The notes beneath the pieces are model-generated. The model saw only the letters and a program-made list of their open reading frames with translations. It was not told the origin of the DNA and did not search any database. A program made the position numbers and the translations under genes. Below are positions 49,303-58,908 of a stretch of 64,000 nucleotides of DNA, one piece after another (the first letter of the stretch is position 1; every line of letters begins with the position of its first letter). The stretch is taken from contig NZ_CP126994.1 of assembly GCF_030252425.1 (NCBI RefSeq), positions 3,095,001 through 3,159,000 on the forward strand. Reading direction: 5' to 3'. The DNA comes from Acidisoma sp. PAMC 29798. GTDB lineage: Bacteria; Pseudomonadota; Alphaproteobacteria; Acetobacterales; Acetobacteraceae.

Positions 49303-51227
49303 TGCGAATTGTCCTGATTATCGAGCGCCGGCAGAGACGACCCCGCCGCGCCCGCGGGTGGCCTCAGGTCGAGCATCGGCGCATTGGGATAGCCGAGCCG
49401 GCTATCGATGATTTCCAGTGCCGCCTTGCTCAACGCCACGCGAAGATTTCCGAAATACCGCTCGACCAGGAAGGCCCGTCCTGAGTCGCGGTACGCGAGG
49501 GTATCGGCGTTGGACTGCCAACGCTCGACCGATGCCGAACTGACGAGTTCGGCCGCAGTTGCCTGCGCATTGTCGCGCATGTCATGGCCTTGCGCTGCGG
49601 CGACGCTCAAGGTGCTCTGCGCCCGCCCCTTCTCCTGCGAATCCTGCATGGAGGCGACGATCTGCTCCGTCTGCACGCCGCGATAGGCCGCCGCCGCGCC
49701 GCTGGGCGGATGTAGCGATTCCACCACCAGGGCCACGACCTGCAGGCCGGTCCGTTCGCGGTCGAGGTCGGCCTGCACGGCACCCCGCAACTGTGTCTCG
49801 ATCTCCTGATTACGCTCTCCCAGAACCTGGGGAAGGGTGCGCGTGGCGAAGAAGTGGGAAAGTTCGCGACCCGCCAAGGACCGGACAAGCGCCGTGGAGT
49901 CGACCTCACCATACAGCGCCCGGCGGGCCGAATCGTCATCGAGACCGATGCGATACAGCACGGTGATATTGACGCTGACCGTCTCGAAACTCTGCCGATC
50001 CGCACTCTGGCTCGCGATAATATACGAGGTATCGTTGCTAAGTTGCTGATCCCACAGTTTGTTGGCGCTGGTCGGCGCTGGCCCATCGGCGGTCGAGAGA
50101 TCCGGCGGCACCCTGCCGCCGCTGATCGTCGCACCGACCGGCAGGGCATGGATCACACCGTATTCGACCAGGCGGACGCGGCCGAAGGGCCAAGGCAGCA
50201 GCAGATGCAAGCCGGGCCGCAGCATAGCGACCGGGGCGCCGAACCGCTCATAAGAGCCGCGCTGGTTCAGGTCGATGCGCGCGACGCCGGAGAGGGCCCA
50301 GGTGAAGACCAGCAGGGCCAGCAGAACCGGCGCGGCGGCAGTGCGGGCATAAGCGACCGCCCAACTGCGCGTAATGTCGATGCCGAATTGCGTGCGCATA
50401 CGCCGCGCCATCTCTCCGGGCCGGAGAGCGCCAGGCTGCAACAGGGACGCGAAGGCACTGCCGATGGCGGCCTTAGCGGCTTCCGGCACGGGAAGCGGCA
50501 GGAACCAAACGGCCAAGGTGCGCACGGCCAGTTCCGCCGCAACGGCATACAGGAAAATTGCCACCAGCGTCGCGGCCCAGGTGCCGACCGGCAAGCCGAA
50601 GCCGGCGGCGGCGAGGATGGCGATATGGGCGAAGATGGCCAGCGGCGGCAGACGCAGCAGCGCCGCCAGTCGCGCGATTTCGGGGAGCCTGGCAGGTGAG
50701 GTCGCGGACATTGTCCGCTCGATCACCATGAGCAGGAAAGCGGGAACCATCATCAGGCCGGCCGTCACGGGCCAGGCCGGCAACCCGGCTTCCATGATGT
50801 TCGGTAGCGGAGGCCATGCATGGAGGATCGCCAGAGCGACGAGCGCACCCGCCAGGACCAGCACGGCTTGCGGCCAACCCGCGACGACGGTGGCAGGGGC
50901 TCGGCGGACCCGCGTATCCAGACCCTCTGTCCGCAGGGTGCGATGCCGACCCCAGGCCAGAAGAAGACAGGCGAGCGTTCCGGTCAGGGAGAGTGCAAGA
51001 GCGCCACCAAGGGCGCCGAGGGTGCCCGCCCGCAGGAAAGCATCCAGGGCCGGCATGCGGCCAAAATGATGGTGGGCCCAGATGGCCAGGCCCACGGCAA
51101 GAAGCAGAAACAGGCCTTGCAAAACCGCGATCCGACCGAGCATCCGCATGATGCCCCTGGCGTCCGCGAAGGCGGGTAGCGACGTCAATGGGATCTCGAC
51201 GACGGGAGAAGACACCGGTCGCGTCAT
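49299..51227 (-). CDS. HflK-like SPFH protein with multi-TM N-terminus, first of three
   Basis: 642 residues, far longer than HflK (about 400). Residues about 25-290 hold six or more hydrophobic segments (IAVLQGLFLLLAVGLAIWAH is the first). The HflK-type SPFH domain starts near 325: LNQRGSYERFGAPVAMLRPG, LHLLLPWPFGRVRLVEYGV, followed by FETVSVNITVLYRIG. A C-terminal helix ends at QDNSQ. The extra membrane module suggests a variant scaffold. It is the first gene of the SPFH/ATPase operon; its promoter must lie between it and the phosphoesterase gene terminator. Confidence 0.85.
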   Translation of the reverse strand: MTRPVSSPVVEIPLTSLPAFADARGIMRMLGRIAVLQGLFLLLAVGLAIWAHHHFGRMPALDAFLRAGTLGALGGALALSLTGTLACLLLAWGRHRTLRTEGLDTRVRRAPATVVAGWPQAVLVLAGALVALAILHAWPPLPNIMEAGLPAWPVTAGLMMVPAFLLMVIERTMSATSPARLPEIARLAALLRLPPLAIFAHIAILAAAGFGLPVGTWAATLVAIFLYAVAAELAVRTLAVWFLPLPVPEAAKAAIGSAFASLLQPGALRPGEMARRMRTQFGIDITRSWAVAYARTAAAPVLLALLVFTWALSGVARIDLNQRGSYERFGAPVAMLRPGLHLLLPWPFGRVRLVEYGVIHALPVGATISGGRVPPDLSTADGPAPTSANKLWDQQLSNDTSYIIASQSADRQSFETVSVNITVLYRIGLDDDSARRALYGEVDSTALVRSLAGRELSHFFATRTLPQVLGERNQEIETQLRGAVQADLDRERTGLQVVALVVESLHPPSGAAAAYRGVQTEQIVASMQDSQEKGRAQSTLSVAAAQGHDMRDNAQATAAELVSSASVERWQSNADTLAYRDSGRAFLVERYFGNLRVALSKAALEIIDSRLGYPNAPMLDLRPPAGAAGSSLPALDNQDNSQ

Positions 51228-51242
51228 TATTCACCGACTCTC

Positions 51243-51280
51243 AAAAAGGAAGTCGGAGCCGCACGCGTGCGGCTCCGACT
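51243..51280 (-). terminator. Intrinsic terminator of the phosphoesterase gene
   Basis: A perfect 30-nt palindrome (51251-51280, AGTCGGAGCCGCACG and its complement) is followed on the minus strand by CCTTTTT (51249-51243). Stem, GC content and T-tract make this a textbook intrinsic terminator 30 nt beyond the stop codon at 51311. Confidence 0.9.
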
Positions 51281-51310
51281 GTGGTCTCAGGCTAGGTGGT
51301 AGAGCGACAG

Positions 51311-53284
51311 TTAACGGCTGCCGTAGAAGTTAAACATGTCCATCATATCACCGATCGCGGGGCTGTTGACCGGCGCATAGGGATTGTCGGCATAGGCAAC
51401 CGGGTCGGGCAGATTGTCACGGCTCGTCTTGGACACCGTCTCAAGACCCCAGTTACGTTCGACGAACTTCAGGAAAGACACGTGGTCCGAATAGACATGC
51501 GAGACATGGCCGCCGGTCGAGTAGGGCGAGACCATGATGGCAGGAATACGCGTGCCGTCACCGAAGAAGTCGAGCGGCTGGATATAGCCCGAGTCCCAGT
51601 ATCCGCCGCCTTCGTCGAAGGTGATCAGGATCGCGGTATGGGCCCAAAGCTTCGGATTGGCCTTCACTTCATTGATGATGTTGGCGCTGAAGGATTCAAA
51701 CAGGCTCAGCTTCGACGAAGCGGGATGGCCGTCGAGCAAACCATCCGGCTTCACGATCGAAACCGCCGGGAGATTGCCCGCCTTGATGTCGGACACGAGG
51801 TCCGGCACGTCCTTAAGATGCGTCGCGCGCTGGGTAGCGCTTGTCATGATCGACGTCTCGTACTGGAAGGGATTGCAGATGTTGCAATAGATTTCGCCCA
51901 AGTCGCTGGACGGGTCCTTCACGTAATTGTCCCAACCAGCGCCGTAATACTTCCACGAGATGTTATGCTCGTTCAGCGTATCGGCGATGGTGTGAACTGC
52001 GGACGGCGGAATGGTGAAGGTCGAGGTATTGACCGTGCCATCGCCGAGATAGCCCGGGTTGTAGTTGTTCAGAAGGTAGTAGGCGTCCTTCTTGCACTTC
52101 ATCGCCGGATGGCTCGGAATCGCCTTCAGAAACTTGTGGATCGAGTCCACGCCGGGCTGCGTATCGTCGGAGCAGTTGCTGTACGAACCGCCCGAATACC
52201 CGTCCTGAACCCACCAGTTGTTCGTGCCGGCCTGGGAATTCGGATTTTCGATTTCATTGGCCGGCGGCGTGGCGACATGGCCCTGGCCATCTGTGTAGTA
52301 GATCGCGAGGCCGGTGCCGAGGGCGATATGGTTGGCGCCCGTGCCGCCCATGATCGACTGATGGAAGTTGTCGCTGATGGTGTACTGGTCAGCGAGGGCC
52401 TTGAAGGTCGGAACGTCGCCCTTCGCCATGTTGTAGAAGCCCATCGAGGTCGAGCCTTCGCCCGTCGACAGAGCGTTGAAGCCAGCCGCCTGCGGCTTGC
52501 CGTTGGTGCCGGCGCCTTCGGTGGTTTCGGTCCAGGGGAAGAGGTCGTTCAAGCAGCCGGAGGGATTGCCCGCGGTGATGTGCGCGGCGGAGCAATCGGT
52601 TTCCTGCCACATCTGGTAGAAGCGATGCACCGGGCTCGCGGTGTATGCGTCATACGGCATCTTCGGGCCGGTCAGCTCGAACGGGCCGTTCGGAAGGTTC
52701 GCGGCATTGGGGATGCGGGTATCGACGACGTCCGACGCGAGGCCGGTGGCGCCCGTGGTCAGCAGCTTGTAGTCGGCCGGCGGCAGGCCGTCCTTGAGTT
52801 CCGTTTCGACGGCGGCGACGGCCGCGACTGTCGCGAAGGGCGGCGGGTTGTTGTCAGCGGCCTTGCTCGGCGCGCCATCGGTCGAAGGAGCCGGAAGGGT
52901 CGAGTACAGGGTCTTGGATTTGGGGTTATGCGTGTAGTCAGCCTTCTGCTGCGCCGAGAACTGGCCGGCGTCGCGGAAGTTCTGACCCGGCTTCCCGTCG
53001 GCCGTAACGATGCCTTCGGACAGCAGGTTGAACACCCGTTCGCCATGCTGCGGCTTATACGTCGCAAAGACATGGTCGAAGGTGCGGTTTTCACCGACGA
53101 TGACGATGATGTGCTGGATCGGCGTAATGGCGCGGGGCGAACCGACCATGTTGTCGACGCTCTGGCTGGTCGGGCTCTGCGCGAATGACGGAACGACAGG
53201 CGCCACGATGAAAGAAGCCGCCGTTGCTGCGAGAATCGCTGCGCGCAGCGGTCTCCTTGTTTGTATCCACATACGAGATTCCAC
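51311..53284 (-). CDS. Secreted phosphoesterase (phospholipase C/acid phosphatase type)
   Basis: 657 residues from GTG 53284, which has GGAGG eight nt upstream. A Sec signal peptide (RPLRAAILAATAASFIVAPV, cut near SFA-Q) leads into the phosphoesterase domain with the metal motif VGENRTFDHVFATYKP; later come LITFDEGGGYWDSG and DHVSFLKFVERNWGLETVSK, which build the remaining metal sites. The family includes bacterial phospholipases C and AcpA-type acid phosphatases that hydrolyse phosphate esters outside the cell. Substrate type is not decidable. It lies between the type II secretion components and gspO, so it is a plausible substrate of that exporter. Confidence 0.87.
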   Translation of the reverse strand: MESRMWIQTRRPLRAAILAATAASFIVAPVVPSFAQSPTSQSVDNMVGSPRAITPIQHIIVIVGENRTFDHVFATYKPQHGERVFNLLSEGIVTADGKPGQNFRDAGQFSAQQKADYTHNPKSKTLYSTLPAPSTDGAPSKAADNNPPPFATVAAVAAVETELKDGLPPADYKLLTTGATGLASDVVDTRIPNAANLPNGPFELTGPKMPYDAYTASPVHRFYQMWQETDCSAAHITAGNPSGCLNDLFPWTETTEGAGTNGKPQAAGFNALSTGEGSTSMGFYNMAKGDVPTFKALADQYTISDNFHQSIMGGTGANHIALGTGLAIYYTDGQGHVATPPANEIENPNSQAGTNNWWVQDGYSGGSYSNCSDDTQPGVDSIHKFLKAIPSHPAMKCKKDAYYLLNNYNPGYLGDGTVNTSTFTIPPSAVHTIADTLNEHNISWKYYGAGWDNYVKDPSSDLGEIYCNICNPFQYETSIMTSATQRATHLKDVPDLVSDIKAGNLPAVSIVKPDGLLDGHPASSKLSLFESFSANIINEVKANPKLWAHTAILITFDEGGGYWDSGYIQPLDFFGDGTRIPAIMVSPYSTGGHVSHVYSDHVSFLKFVERNWGLETVSKTSRDNLPDPVAYADNPYAPVNSPAIGDMMDMFNFYGSR

Positions 53285-53583
53285 TGGATTAACCTCCACA
53301 ATTTAAATCGCCGTCCCGATAGGTGCTGACATACCTCGGGTAATTGGCTGGGAGGCGTTTTGTAATATGGCGCGCATGGCGTCGTTGTCATCGAGGTTAC
53401 GATTTGATGAAACCGCAGTGTACGTGAGAACTGTTCGCAACTCCGCTGCCGATAAATCTGTACGATCACGCACCGTATTGCCCGCGCTTTCAAGCACCGA
53501 GCCGAGTCAACCACGGTCTTAAAATGTTCACACACGAAAGGGGTGAATGGCCTCCGCAATGATATTCGGCTAGAGGCAGCGTC
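53285..53583. other. 299-nt divergent intergenic region
   Basis: It separates the divergent phosphoesterase and gspO genes and should hold both promoters. I saw no convincing Pho box, riboswitch or operator; the sequence is less GC-rich than its flanks. Confidence 0.4.
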
Positions 53584-54339
53584 GTGATCGCAGGTTCAAC
53601 CGTCTGGCTTTATCCTCTGCTTACCGCGCCGGTCGTCGGTAGTTTTCTCGGTGTTCTCATCCGTCGGCTGCCGCAGCGGCTGCCGATCGCGCTGGACCGC
53701 TCACGCTGCGATCATTGCGGTCATACGCTCAGGCCATTCGATCTCATCCCGCTCATCAGCTACGTCGCTTTGGGCGGGAAATGCCGCTTCTGCGGCGCGC
53801 CAATCGGGGCGTTCCATGTCGTAATTGAGATTGCCGCCGTCGCTATCGCCGCGACGGCAATCTGGTCCAGCGGTGATCCGGCCGCCATCTGGTGTGGCTG
53901 CATCCTCGGCTGGGCGCTTCTGGCACTAGCCTGGATCGACTGGCAGCATATGATCCTGCCGGATGCGCTGACCCTGCCATTGGTCGTGCTGGGGCTTGGC
54001 GCCACCTGGTGGCTGGATCCGGGCGCCATCGCGGATCATGGCATCGCAGCCGCCTTCGGCTACCTGGCGCTACGCGGCCTCGCCATCCTGTATCGTCGCC
54101 TTCGGGGGCGGGACGGGCTGGGCGAGGGCGACGCCAAGCTCCTGGCTGCAGCGGGCGCCTGGGTGGGCCTGGCGTCGCTGTCCTACGTCCTGGTCGGCGG
54201 CGCGTTGCTGACCTTGGCGGCGGTCACCGCCAAGTCCGTATGGACACGTCAGCCGATCAGGTCATCGACGCGCCTTCCCCTTGGCACAGGGCTATGCTTG
54301 GCCTTGTGGATCGTCTGGCTCTACGCGCGCATCGCTTGA
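53584..54339 (+). CDS. gspO: Prepilin peptidase GspO
   Basis: 251 residues, eight transmembrane segments. The zinc motif is CDHCGHTL and CRFCGAPIG, and the two catalytic Asp of the aspartyl protease lie in ALAWIDWQHMILPDALTLPL and GEGDAKLLAA (the GxGD motif). It cleaves and N-methylates GspG, H, I, J and K. The start is GTG 53584 with GAGGCAG upstream. It stands apart from the main gsp cluster, divergent from the phosphoesterase gene. Confidence 0.93.
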   Translation: MIAGSTVWLYPLLTAPVVGSFLGVLIRRLPQRLPIALDRSRCDHCGHTLRPFDLIPLISYVALGGKCRFCGAPIGAFHVVIEIAAVAIAATAIWSSGDPAAIWCGCILGWALLALAWIDWQHMILPDALTLPLVVLGLGATWWLDPGAIADHGIAAAFGYLALRGLAILYRRLRGRDGLGEGDAKLLAAAGAWVGLASLSYVLVGGALLTLAAVTAKSVWTRQPIRSSTRLPLGTGLCLALWIVWLYARIA

Positions 54340-54361
54340 CGATTGAGCAAGGATCGCGGGC

Positions 54362-56083
54362 TCAAACCCCGAATTGCACGTCATACAAGCGGCGATAGGC
54401 ACCGTCTGCCGCGATCAGCGCATCATGCCGCCCCTGCTCGATCACGCCGTGATTGCCGACCACCACGATGCGGTCTGCATTGCGGATCGTGGCCAGGCGG
54501 TGAGCGATCACGAGGCTGGTGCGCCCCGTCGCCAGTTCCGACAGCGACTGTTGAATGGCCCGCTCGGTTTCGCTGTCGAGCGCACTGGTCGCCTCATCCA
54601 GAATCAGGATGGGCGGGTTCTTCAGAAACATGCGGGCGATGGCGATGCGTTGCCTCTGACCGCCTGACAGCTTCACGCCACGCTCACCGATAAGCGTATC
54701 CAAACCGTCAGGCAGATCCGCGATCATTCCACCCAGACGCGCGCGATCCGCCGCCGCGACAATGTCATCCTCGCTCGCGCCCAAGCGGCCATAGGCAATA
54801 TTCTCCCGCAAAGTGCCGCCGAACATGAACACGTCCTGCTGAACCACGCCGATCTGTTGGCGGAGCGAAGCGAGCGTCATCGATCCGATGTCGATACCAT
54901 CGATGGTAATCCGGCCCTGCTGGATATCGTAGAAGCGCGGCAGCAGCGCACAGAGCGTGCTTTTCCCCGCGCCCGAGGGTCCGACGAAAGCCACGGTTTC
55001 ACCGGCCGCAATACGCAGACTGACATCGCGGAGCACCGGCCGCCGCGCATCATAGCCGAAGGTCACATGGTCATAGACAATCGCCCCGGCGAGCGGCGGT
55101 GCCGGGCGCGCATCGGGGCGATCTTCCAACATCGGCTTGGTATCGATGAGATCGCAATACCGCCGAAATCCCGCGATGCCTTTGGGGTAGGTCTCCAGCA
55201 CGGCGCTGATCTTATCGACGGGTCGAAAGAACACGCCGACCAGCAGAAGAAAACCCACGAAGCCGCCCGGCGTCAGCGTGCCATGCAGAACGAAATAGGT
55301 GCCTGCGACCATGACGATCATCTGCGTCGACCGCATCGACAGATAGGTCATGGCGGTGCTCGCCGCCATCATGCGGTAGCCCTGCTGCTTGGTCTGGCGG
55401 TAGGATTCATTGTCGCGCGCGAACAGCCGTCGCTCATGCGCTTCATTGGCGAAAGCCTGAACCACCCGCATACCGCCGATGTTTTCTTCAACACGAGCGT
55501 TGAAGACACCGATACCCTCGAAGATCGCCCGAAAGTTTTGCGTGAGGCGATTGCCATAGGTGGTGGCAACAAGAAGGATCGGCGGCACGACAAGAACCGT
55601 CAGTACGGCGAGATCGACGTTGATGGTGAACATCACCGCGAAGGCACCGAGGAAGGTCATCACCGCAATGAACAGATCCTCGGGACCATGATGGGCGACC
55701 TCACCAATATCCTCGAGGTCCTTAGTCACGCGCCCGATGAGATGGCCGGTCTTCTGCTCGTCATAGAAGGAGAAGGACAGACGCTGAAGATGATCGAAGG
55801 CGCGGCGGCGCATTTCGGTTTCCAAGGCGATGCCGAGCACATGTCCCCAATAGGTCACCACGGCCATCAGGCCGGTATTGATAAGGTAAAGTACGACAAG
55901 GCCGGCGGCGCAAGCGGCGATAATCCGCCAATCATGCCCAGGAAGCAGACGATCGACGAAGACGCTGACAGCGATCGGGAAGGCCAGTTCCAACAATCCC
56001 GACAAGACGGCACATCCGAAATCGAGGATGAACAAGCGGCGATGTGGGCGATAATAGCTTGCGAAGCGACGGATCAAGGACAT
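54362..56083 (-). CDS. ABC exporter, fused permease-ATPase (MsbA-like)
   Basis: 573 residues. Six transmembrane helices (about 15-310) are followed by the nucleotide-binding domain with Walker A GPSGAGKST, LSGGQRQRIAIARMFL, Walker B ILDEATSALD and the H-loop IAHRLATIR. This single-chain half-transporter works as a homodimer, exporting lipids, drugs or peptides; the substrate is unknown. It begins 50 nt behind the LigD gene end. In E. coli MsbA moves lipid A; this protein cannot be placed in that role without further data. Confidence 0.93.
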   Translation of the reverse strand: MSLIRRFASYYRPHRRLFILDFGCAVLSGLLELAFPIAVSVFVDRLLPGHDWRIIAACAAGLVVLYLINTGLMAVVTYWGHVLGIALETEMRRRAFDHLQRLSFSFYDEQKTGHLIGRVTKDLEDIGEVAHHGPEDLFIAVMTFLGAFAVMFTINVDLAVLTVLVVPPILLVATTYGNRLTQNFRAIFEGIGVFNARVEENIGGMRVVQAFANEAHERRLFARDNESYRQTKQQGYRMMAASTAMTYLSMRSTQMIVMVAGTYFVLHGTLTPGGFVGFLLLVGVFFRPVDKISAVLETYPKGIAGFRRYCDLIDTKPMLEDRPDARPAPPLAGAIVYDHVTFGYDARRPVLRDVSLRIAAGETVAFVGPSGAGKSTLCALLPRFYDIQQGRITIDGIDIGSMTLASLRQQIGVVQQDVFMFGGTLRENIAYGRLGASEDDIVAAADRARLGGMIADLPDGLDTLIGERGVKLSGGQRQRIAIARMFLKNPPILILDEATSALDSETERAIQQSLSELATGRTSLVIAHRLATIRNADRIVVVGNHGVIEQGRHDALIAADGAYRRLYDVQFGV

Positions 56084-56133
56084 GCCGACCGGCTCTAGCA
56101 GGCCGCTGTCAGATGGTCGATACCGCGAACCGC

Positions 56134-58758
56134 CTAGGCGCTGAGACGCTTGATCGCCTCCGCGAGCGGCTGCTCGGCGTCAAAATACTCGTCCCAGGCC
56201 TTGGTCTTGGCCAGCAGGTCGGGCACGCTGCGGATGGTGTAGTCCAGCGGGTCCAGACCGTCCTTCACTTGGCCCCAGGTCAGCGGCATCGACACCGGGG
56301 CGCCGGCCCGGCCGCGCGGCGACAACGGCGCCACGGCCGTCGCCATCCGGTCGTTACGCAGGTAGTCCAGAAAAATGCGCCCGGTGCGCAGCTTCTTGGC
56401 CATGTTGATGACGTAGCGATCGGGCGCGGCTTCGGCCATGACCTGGCAAATTGCCCGCGCAAAGGCCTTCGTCTCGGGCCAGCTCGGGTTGCCCTGCTTC
56501 TTGCGCGCCAAGGGCGTCACGACATGCAACCCCTTGCCGCCCGTCGTCTTGCAGAAACTGACGAGGCCGATCTGGGCCAGAAGGTCACGCACTTCCTTCG
56601 CGGCCGCGATGACGGTCGGGAAGTCCACGTCAGGTCCGGGATCAAGATCGAAGACCAGGCGGCCCGGGACCTCGTAATGGAAGGGATCGTTGTTCCAGGG
56701 ATGCAGCTCCAGCGCGCCGGTCTGCGCGACCGCCGCCAGACCCTCGACCCGATCGATTTCGATATACGGCTTCCGGTCGCCGCTCACGGTGACCAGTTCC
56801 AGCAGATTGGAGGAGCCTGGCATCGCGTGGCGCTGGAAGAAGGTCTCCCCGCCAAACCCATCGGGCGCGCGGATGATCGAACACGGCCGCCCCTTGAGGT
56901 GCCGGATCAACCACGGGCCGACGGCTTCGTAATAGCGGGCAAGGTCGAGCTTGGTGACCGGCGTGCCGTCGCCGCCGGCCTCCGGCCACAGGACCTTGTC
57001 GGGCCGGGAGATCGTCACGCCCATGACGGCGGCGCTGCCCTCGCTCTTTGGAGCGGGCGCCTTTGCGGCCTTTTTGGCCGGTGGTGCGGCGAGTTCGGTC
57101 GTTGCCGCCGGAGCCGGCTCTTCGGCCTCGACCTCAGCGGCGGGCTTGTCGTCCCGCAGACCCTTGAAGGCCGCTTGGCGAACCATGCCCGAGCCAGTCC
57201 AGCCCGCGAACTCAATCTCCGCCACCAATTCCGGCCGAACCCAATGGATGTTGGGGGCCGATTTTGGCGCGCCTGGCCCGGTGAAGGGGCTCGTGTCGCT
57301 GCCGACCGCCTTCAGGCGCTTGATGAGACTGTCGAGCTTGGCGCCGCCGAAGCCGGTGCCGACGCGCCCGACATGGATGAAGTGCGACCCCCGATGCACA
57401 CCCACGATCAGGGATCGGAACCGGCCACCCGTATCGGCCCAGGCGCCGATCACCACTTCATGGCCGGCGCGGCACTTCGCTTTGGTCCAGCTTTCGCTCC
57501 GCCCTGAGTGATACGGCGCATCCGTCCGCTTGGAGACGATGCCTTCCAGCGACAGCTTGCAGGCCGATAGCAGCACGGCATCGCCGCCCGTCTCGAAATG
57601 ATCGACATAGCGGAGCAGCGGGCCGCCCTGATTCGGAAGCGCCACCATAACGCTTTGCAACCGGCTTTTGCGTTCGGTCAGGGGCAGCGGGCGCAGATCC
57701 TCCCCCGCCGCGAACAGAAGGTCGAAGACGAAGAAGACCAGGTTCGCCGTATCGCCCTCCGACAGCGCCGCCTGCAAGGCCGCGAAATCCGGCGCGCCAT
57801 TGCTGTCGAGGGCCACAATCTCCCCATCGATGATCGTGTCGGGCAGGTCTTTGCAGGCGGCCGCGACATGCGAAAACTTCGCCGTCCAGTCCAACCCCTT
57901 CCGCGTGCGCAGCACGGTTTCGCCGCCGGCGGTGCGTGCCTGAACGCGGTAGCCATCGAACTTGATCTCATGCACCCAGCCCGGCCCATTCTCAGGCCGA
58001 TCAACGGACTGGCAGAGCTGTGGGTCGATGAAGTCTGGCATAGCTGCCGGCTTCGCCTTGGGCGTCTTTTTCCGCGCGGCACGCAAATCGGGCGCCAGCC
58101 CGACATTGGAATCCCAAACCGCGTCCTTGGTGACGCCAGCGGGCGCATCCGGCACCATGAACGGTTTGGGGGCTTTGCCCGTCCCGGCCTCGATCTCGGC
58201 CATCGCCCGACCGGAGGCGACCGAGCGGTCTTCGGCCAGCAACGCATCCGCGTCGCCCTCATGGGCGTGCTCATCCCGATGCTTGATCAACAGCCAATTG
58301 ACCCGCTTGCCGCTCCAGTTCTTCATCCGCACCAGCACCCAACTGCCATGCAGATGCTCGCCCTCCAGCGTGAACTTGAGGTCGCCGGAGTCGAGCCCGG
58401 CCTCGGCCGTCATGCCCTGGGGCGCCCAGTAGCCGCGGTCCCAAAGCTGGACCGTGCCGCCACCATACTGGCCCTTGGGAATTGTGCCCTCGAAGTCCCC
58501 GTAGTCGAGCGGATGGTCCTCAACCTCGACCGCCAGGCGCTTATCATGGGGGTCGAGGGACGGGCCTTTGGCCACCGCCCAGGACTTGAAGACCCCATCC
58601 AACTCTAGGCGCAGGTCGTAGTGGAGCCGCGTCGCGGCATGCTTCTGCACCACGAAGCGCAGGCGCGACCCTTGCCGAAGCGGCATATCGCCGCTCGGCT
58701 CGTTTGTCAGCGTGAAATCCCGCTTGGCTTGATAGGCTGAGAGCTTACGTGTCGCCAC
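56134..58758 (-). CDS. ligD: ATP-dependent DNA ligase D (LigD)
   Basis: 874 residues from GTG 58758, which has GGGAGG at five nt; ATG 58761 is only two nt from it and less likely. Domain order is 3'-phosphoesterase (about 10-180, [20 protein letters not shown]), ligase (about 245-560, catalytic Lys in [12 protein letters not shown], then [13 protein letters not shown]) and polymerase/primase (about 600-874, [24 protein letters not shown]). An acidic-Ala linker precedes the polymerase part. LigD repairs double-strand breaks with Ku by end joining; no Ku gene is in the window. It is divergent from the substrate-binding protein gene. Confidence 0.95.
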   Translation of the reverse strand: MATRKLSAYQAKRDFTLTNEPSGDMPLRQGSRLRFVVQKHAATRLHYDLRLELDGVFKSWAVAKGPSLDPHDKRLAVEVEDHPLDYGDFEGTIPKGQYGGGTVQLWDRGYWAPQGMTAEAGLDSGDLKFTLEGEHLHGSWVLVRMKNWSGKRVNWLLIKHRDEHAHEGDADALLAEDRSVASGRAMAEIEAGTGKAPKPFMVPDAPAGVTKDAVWDSNVGLAPDLRAARKKTPKAKPAAMPDFIDPQLCQSVDRPENGPGWVHEIKFDGYRVQARTAGGETVLRTRKGLDWTAKFSHVAAACKDLPDTIIDGEIVALDSNGAPDFAALQAALSEGDTANLVFFVFDLLFAAGEDLRPLPLTERKSRLQSVMVALPNQGGPLLRYVDHFETGGDAVLLSACKLSLEGIVSKRTDAPYHSGRSESWTKAKCRAGHEVVIGAWADTGGRFRSLIVGVHRGSHFIHVGRVGTGFGGAKLDSLIKRLKAVGSDTSPFTGPGAPKSAPNIHWVRPELVAEIEFAGWTGSGMVRQAAFKGLRDDKPAAEVEAEEPAPAATTELAAPPAKKAAKAPAPKSEGSAAVMGVTISRPDKVLWPEAGGDGTPVTKLDLARYYEAVGPWLIRHLKGRPCSIIRAPDGFGGETFFQRHAMPGSSNLLELVTVSGDRKPYIEIDRVEGLAAVAQTGALELHPWNNDPFHYEVPGRLVFDLDPGPDVDFPTVIAAAKEVRDLLAQIGLVSFCKTTGGKGLHVVTPLARKKQGNPSWPETKAFARAICQVMAEAAPDRYVINMAKKLRTGRIFLDYLRNDRMATAVAPLSPRGRAGAPVSMPLTWGQVKDGLDPLDYTIRSVPDLLAKTKAWDEYFDAEQPLAEAIKRLSA

Positions 58759-58908
58759 CATGACCTCCCGGACGCTCATGTCATGTGGTGGCAACCTGAC
58801 CCGCAACAACCGACTCTTCCGCACAACGGCACGTCAATTGCTAGTGCAATGATGAACCAGTGGGTCGGCCCCGCGCCGGCCTTGGGCACAAGCAGACAGG
58901 AGCGTTGC

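Noticed and set aside
51296-53188. A 630-codon plus-strand frame antisense to the phosphoesterase gene
   Set aside because: The phosphoesterase is clearly supported on the minus strand by signal peptide, metal motifs, ribosome site and terminator.
53285-53583. Possible Pho box before the phosphoesterase gene (TTGTCATCGAGGTTAC region)
   Set aside because: The 11-nt spaced repeats are too degenerate to support PhoB control.
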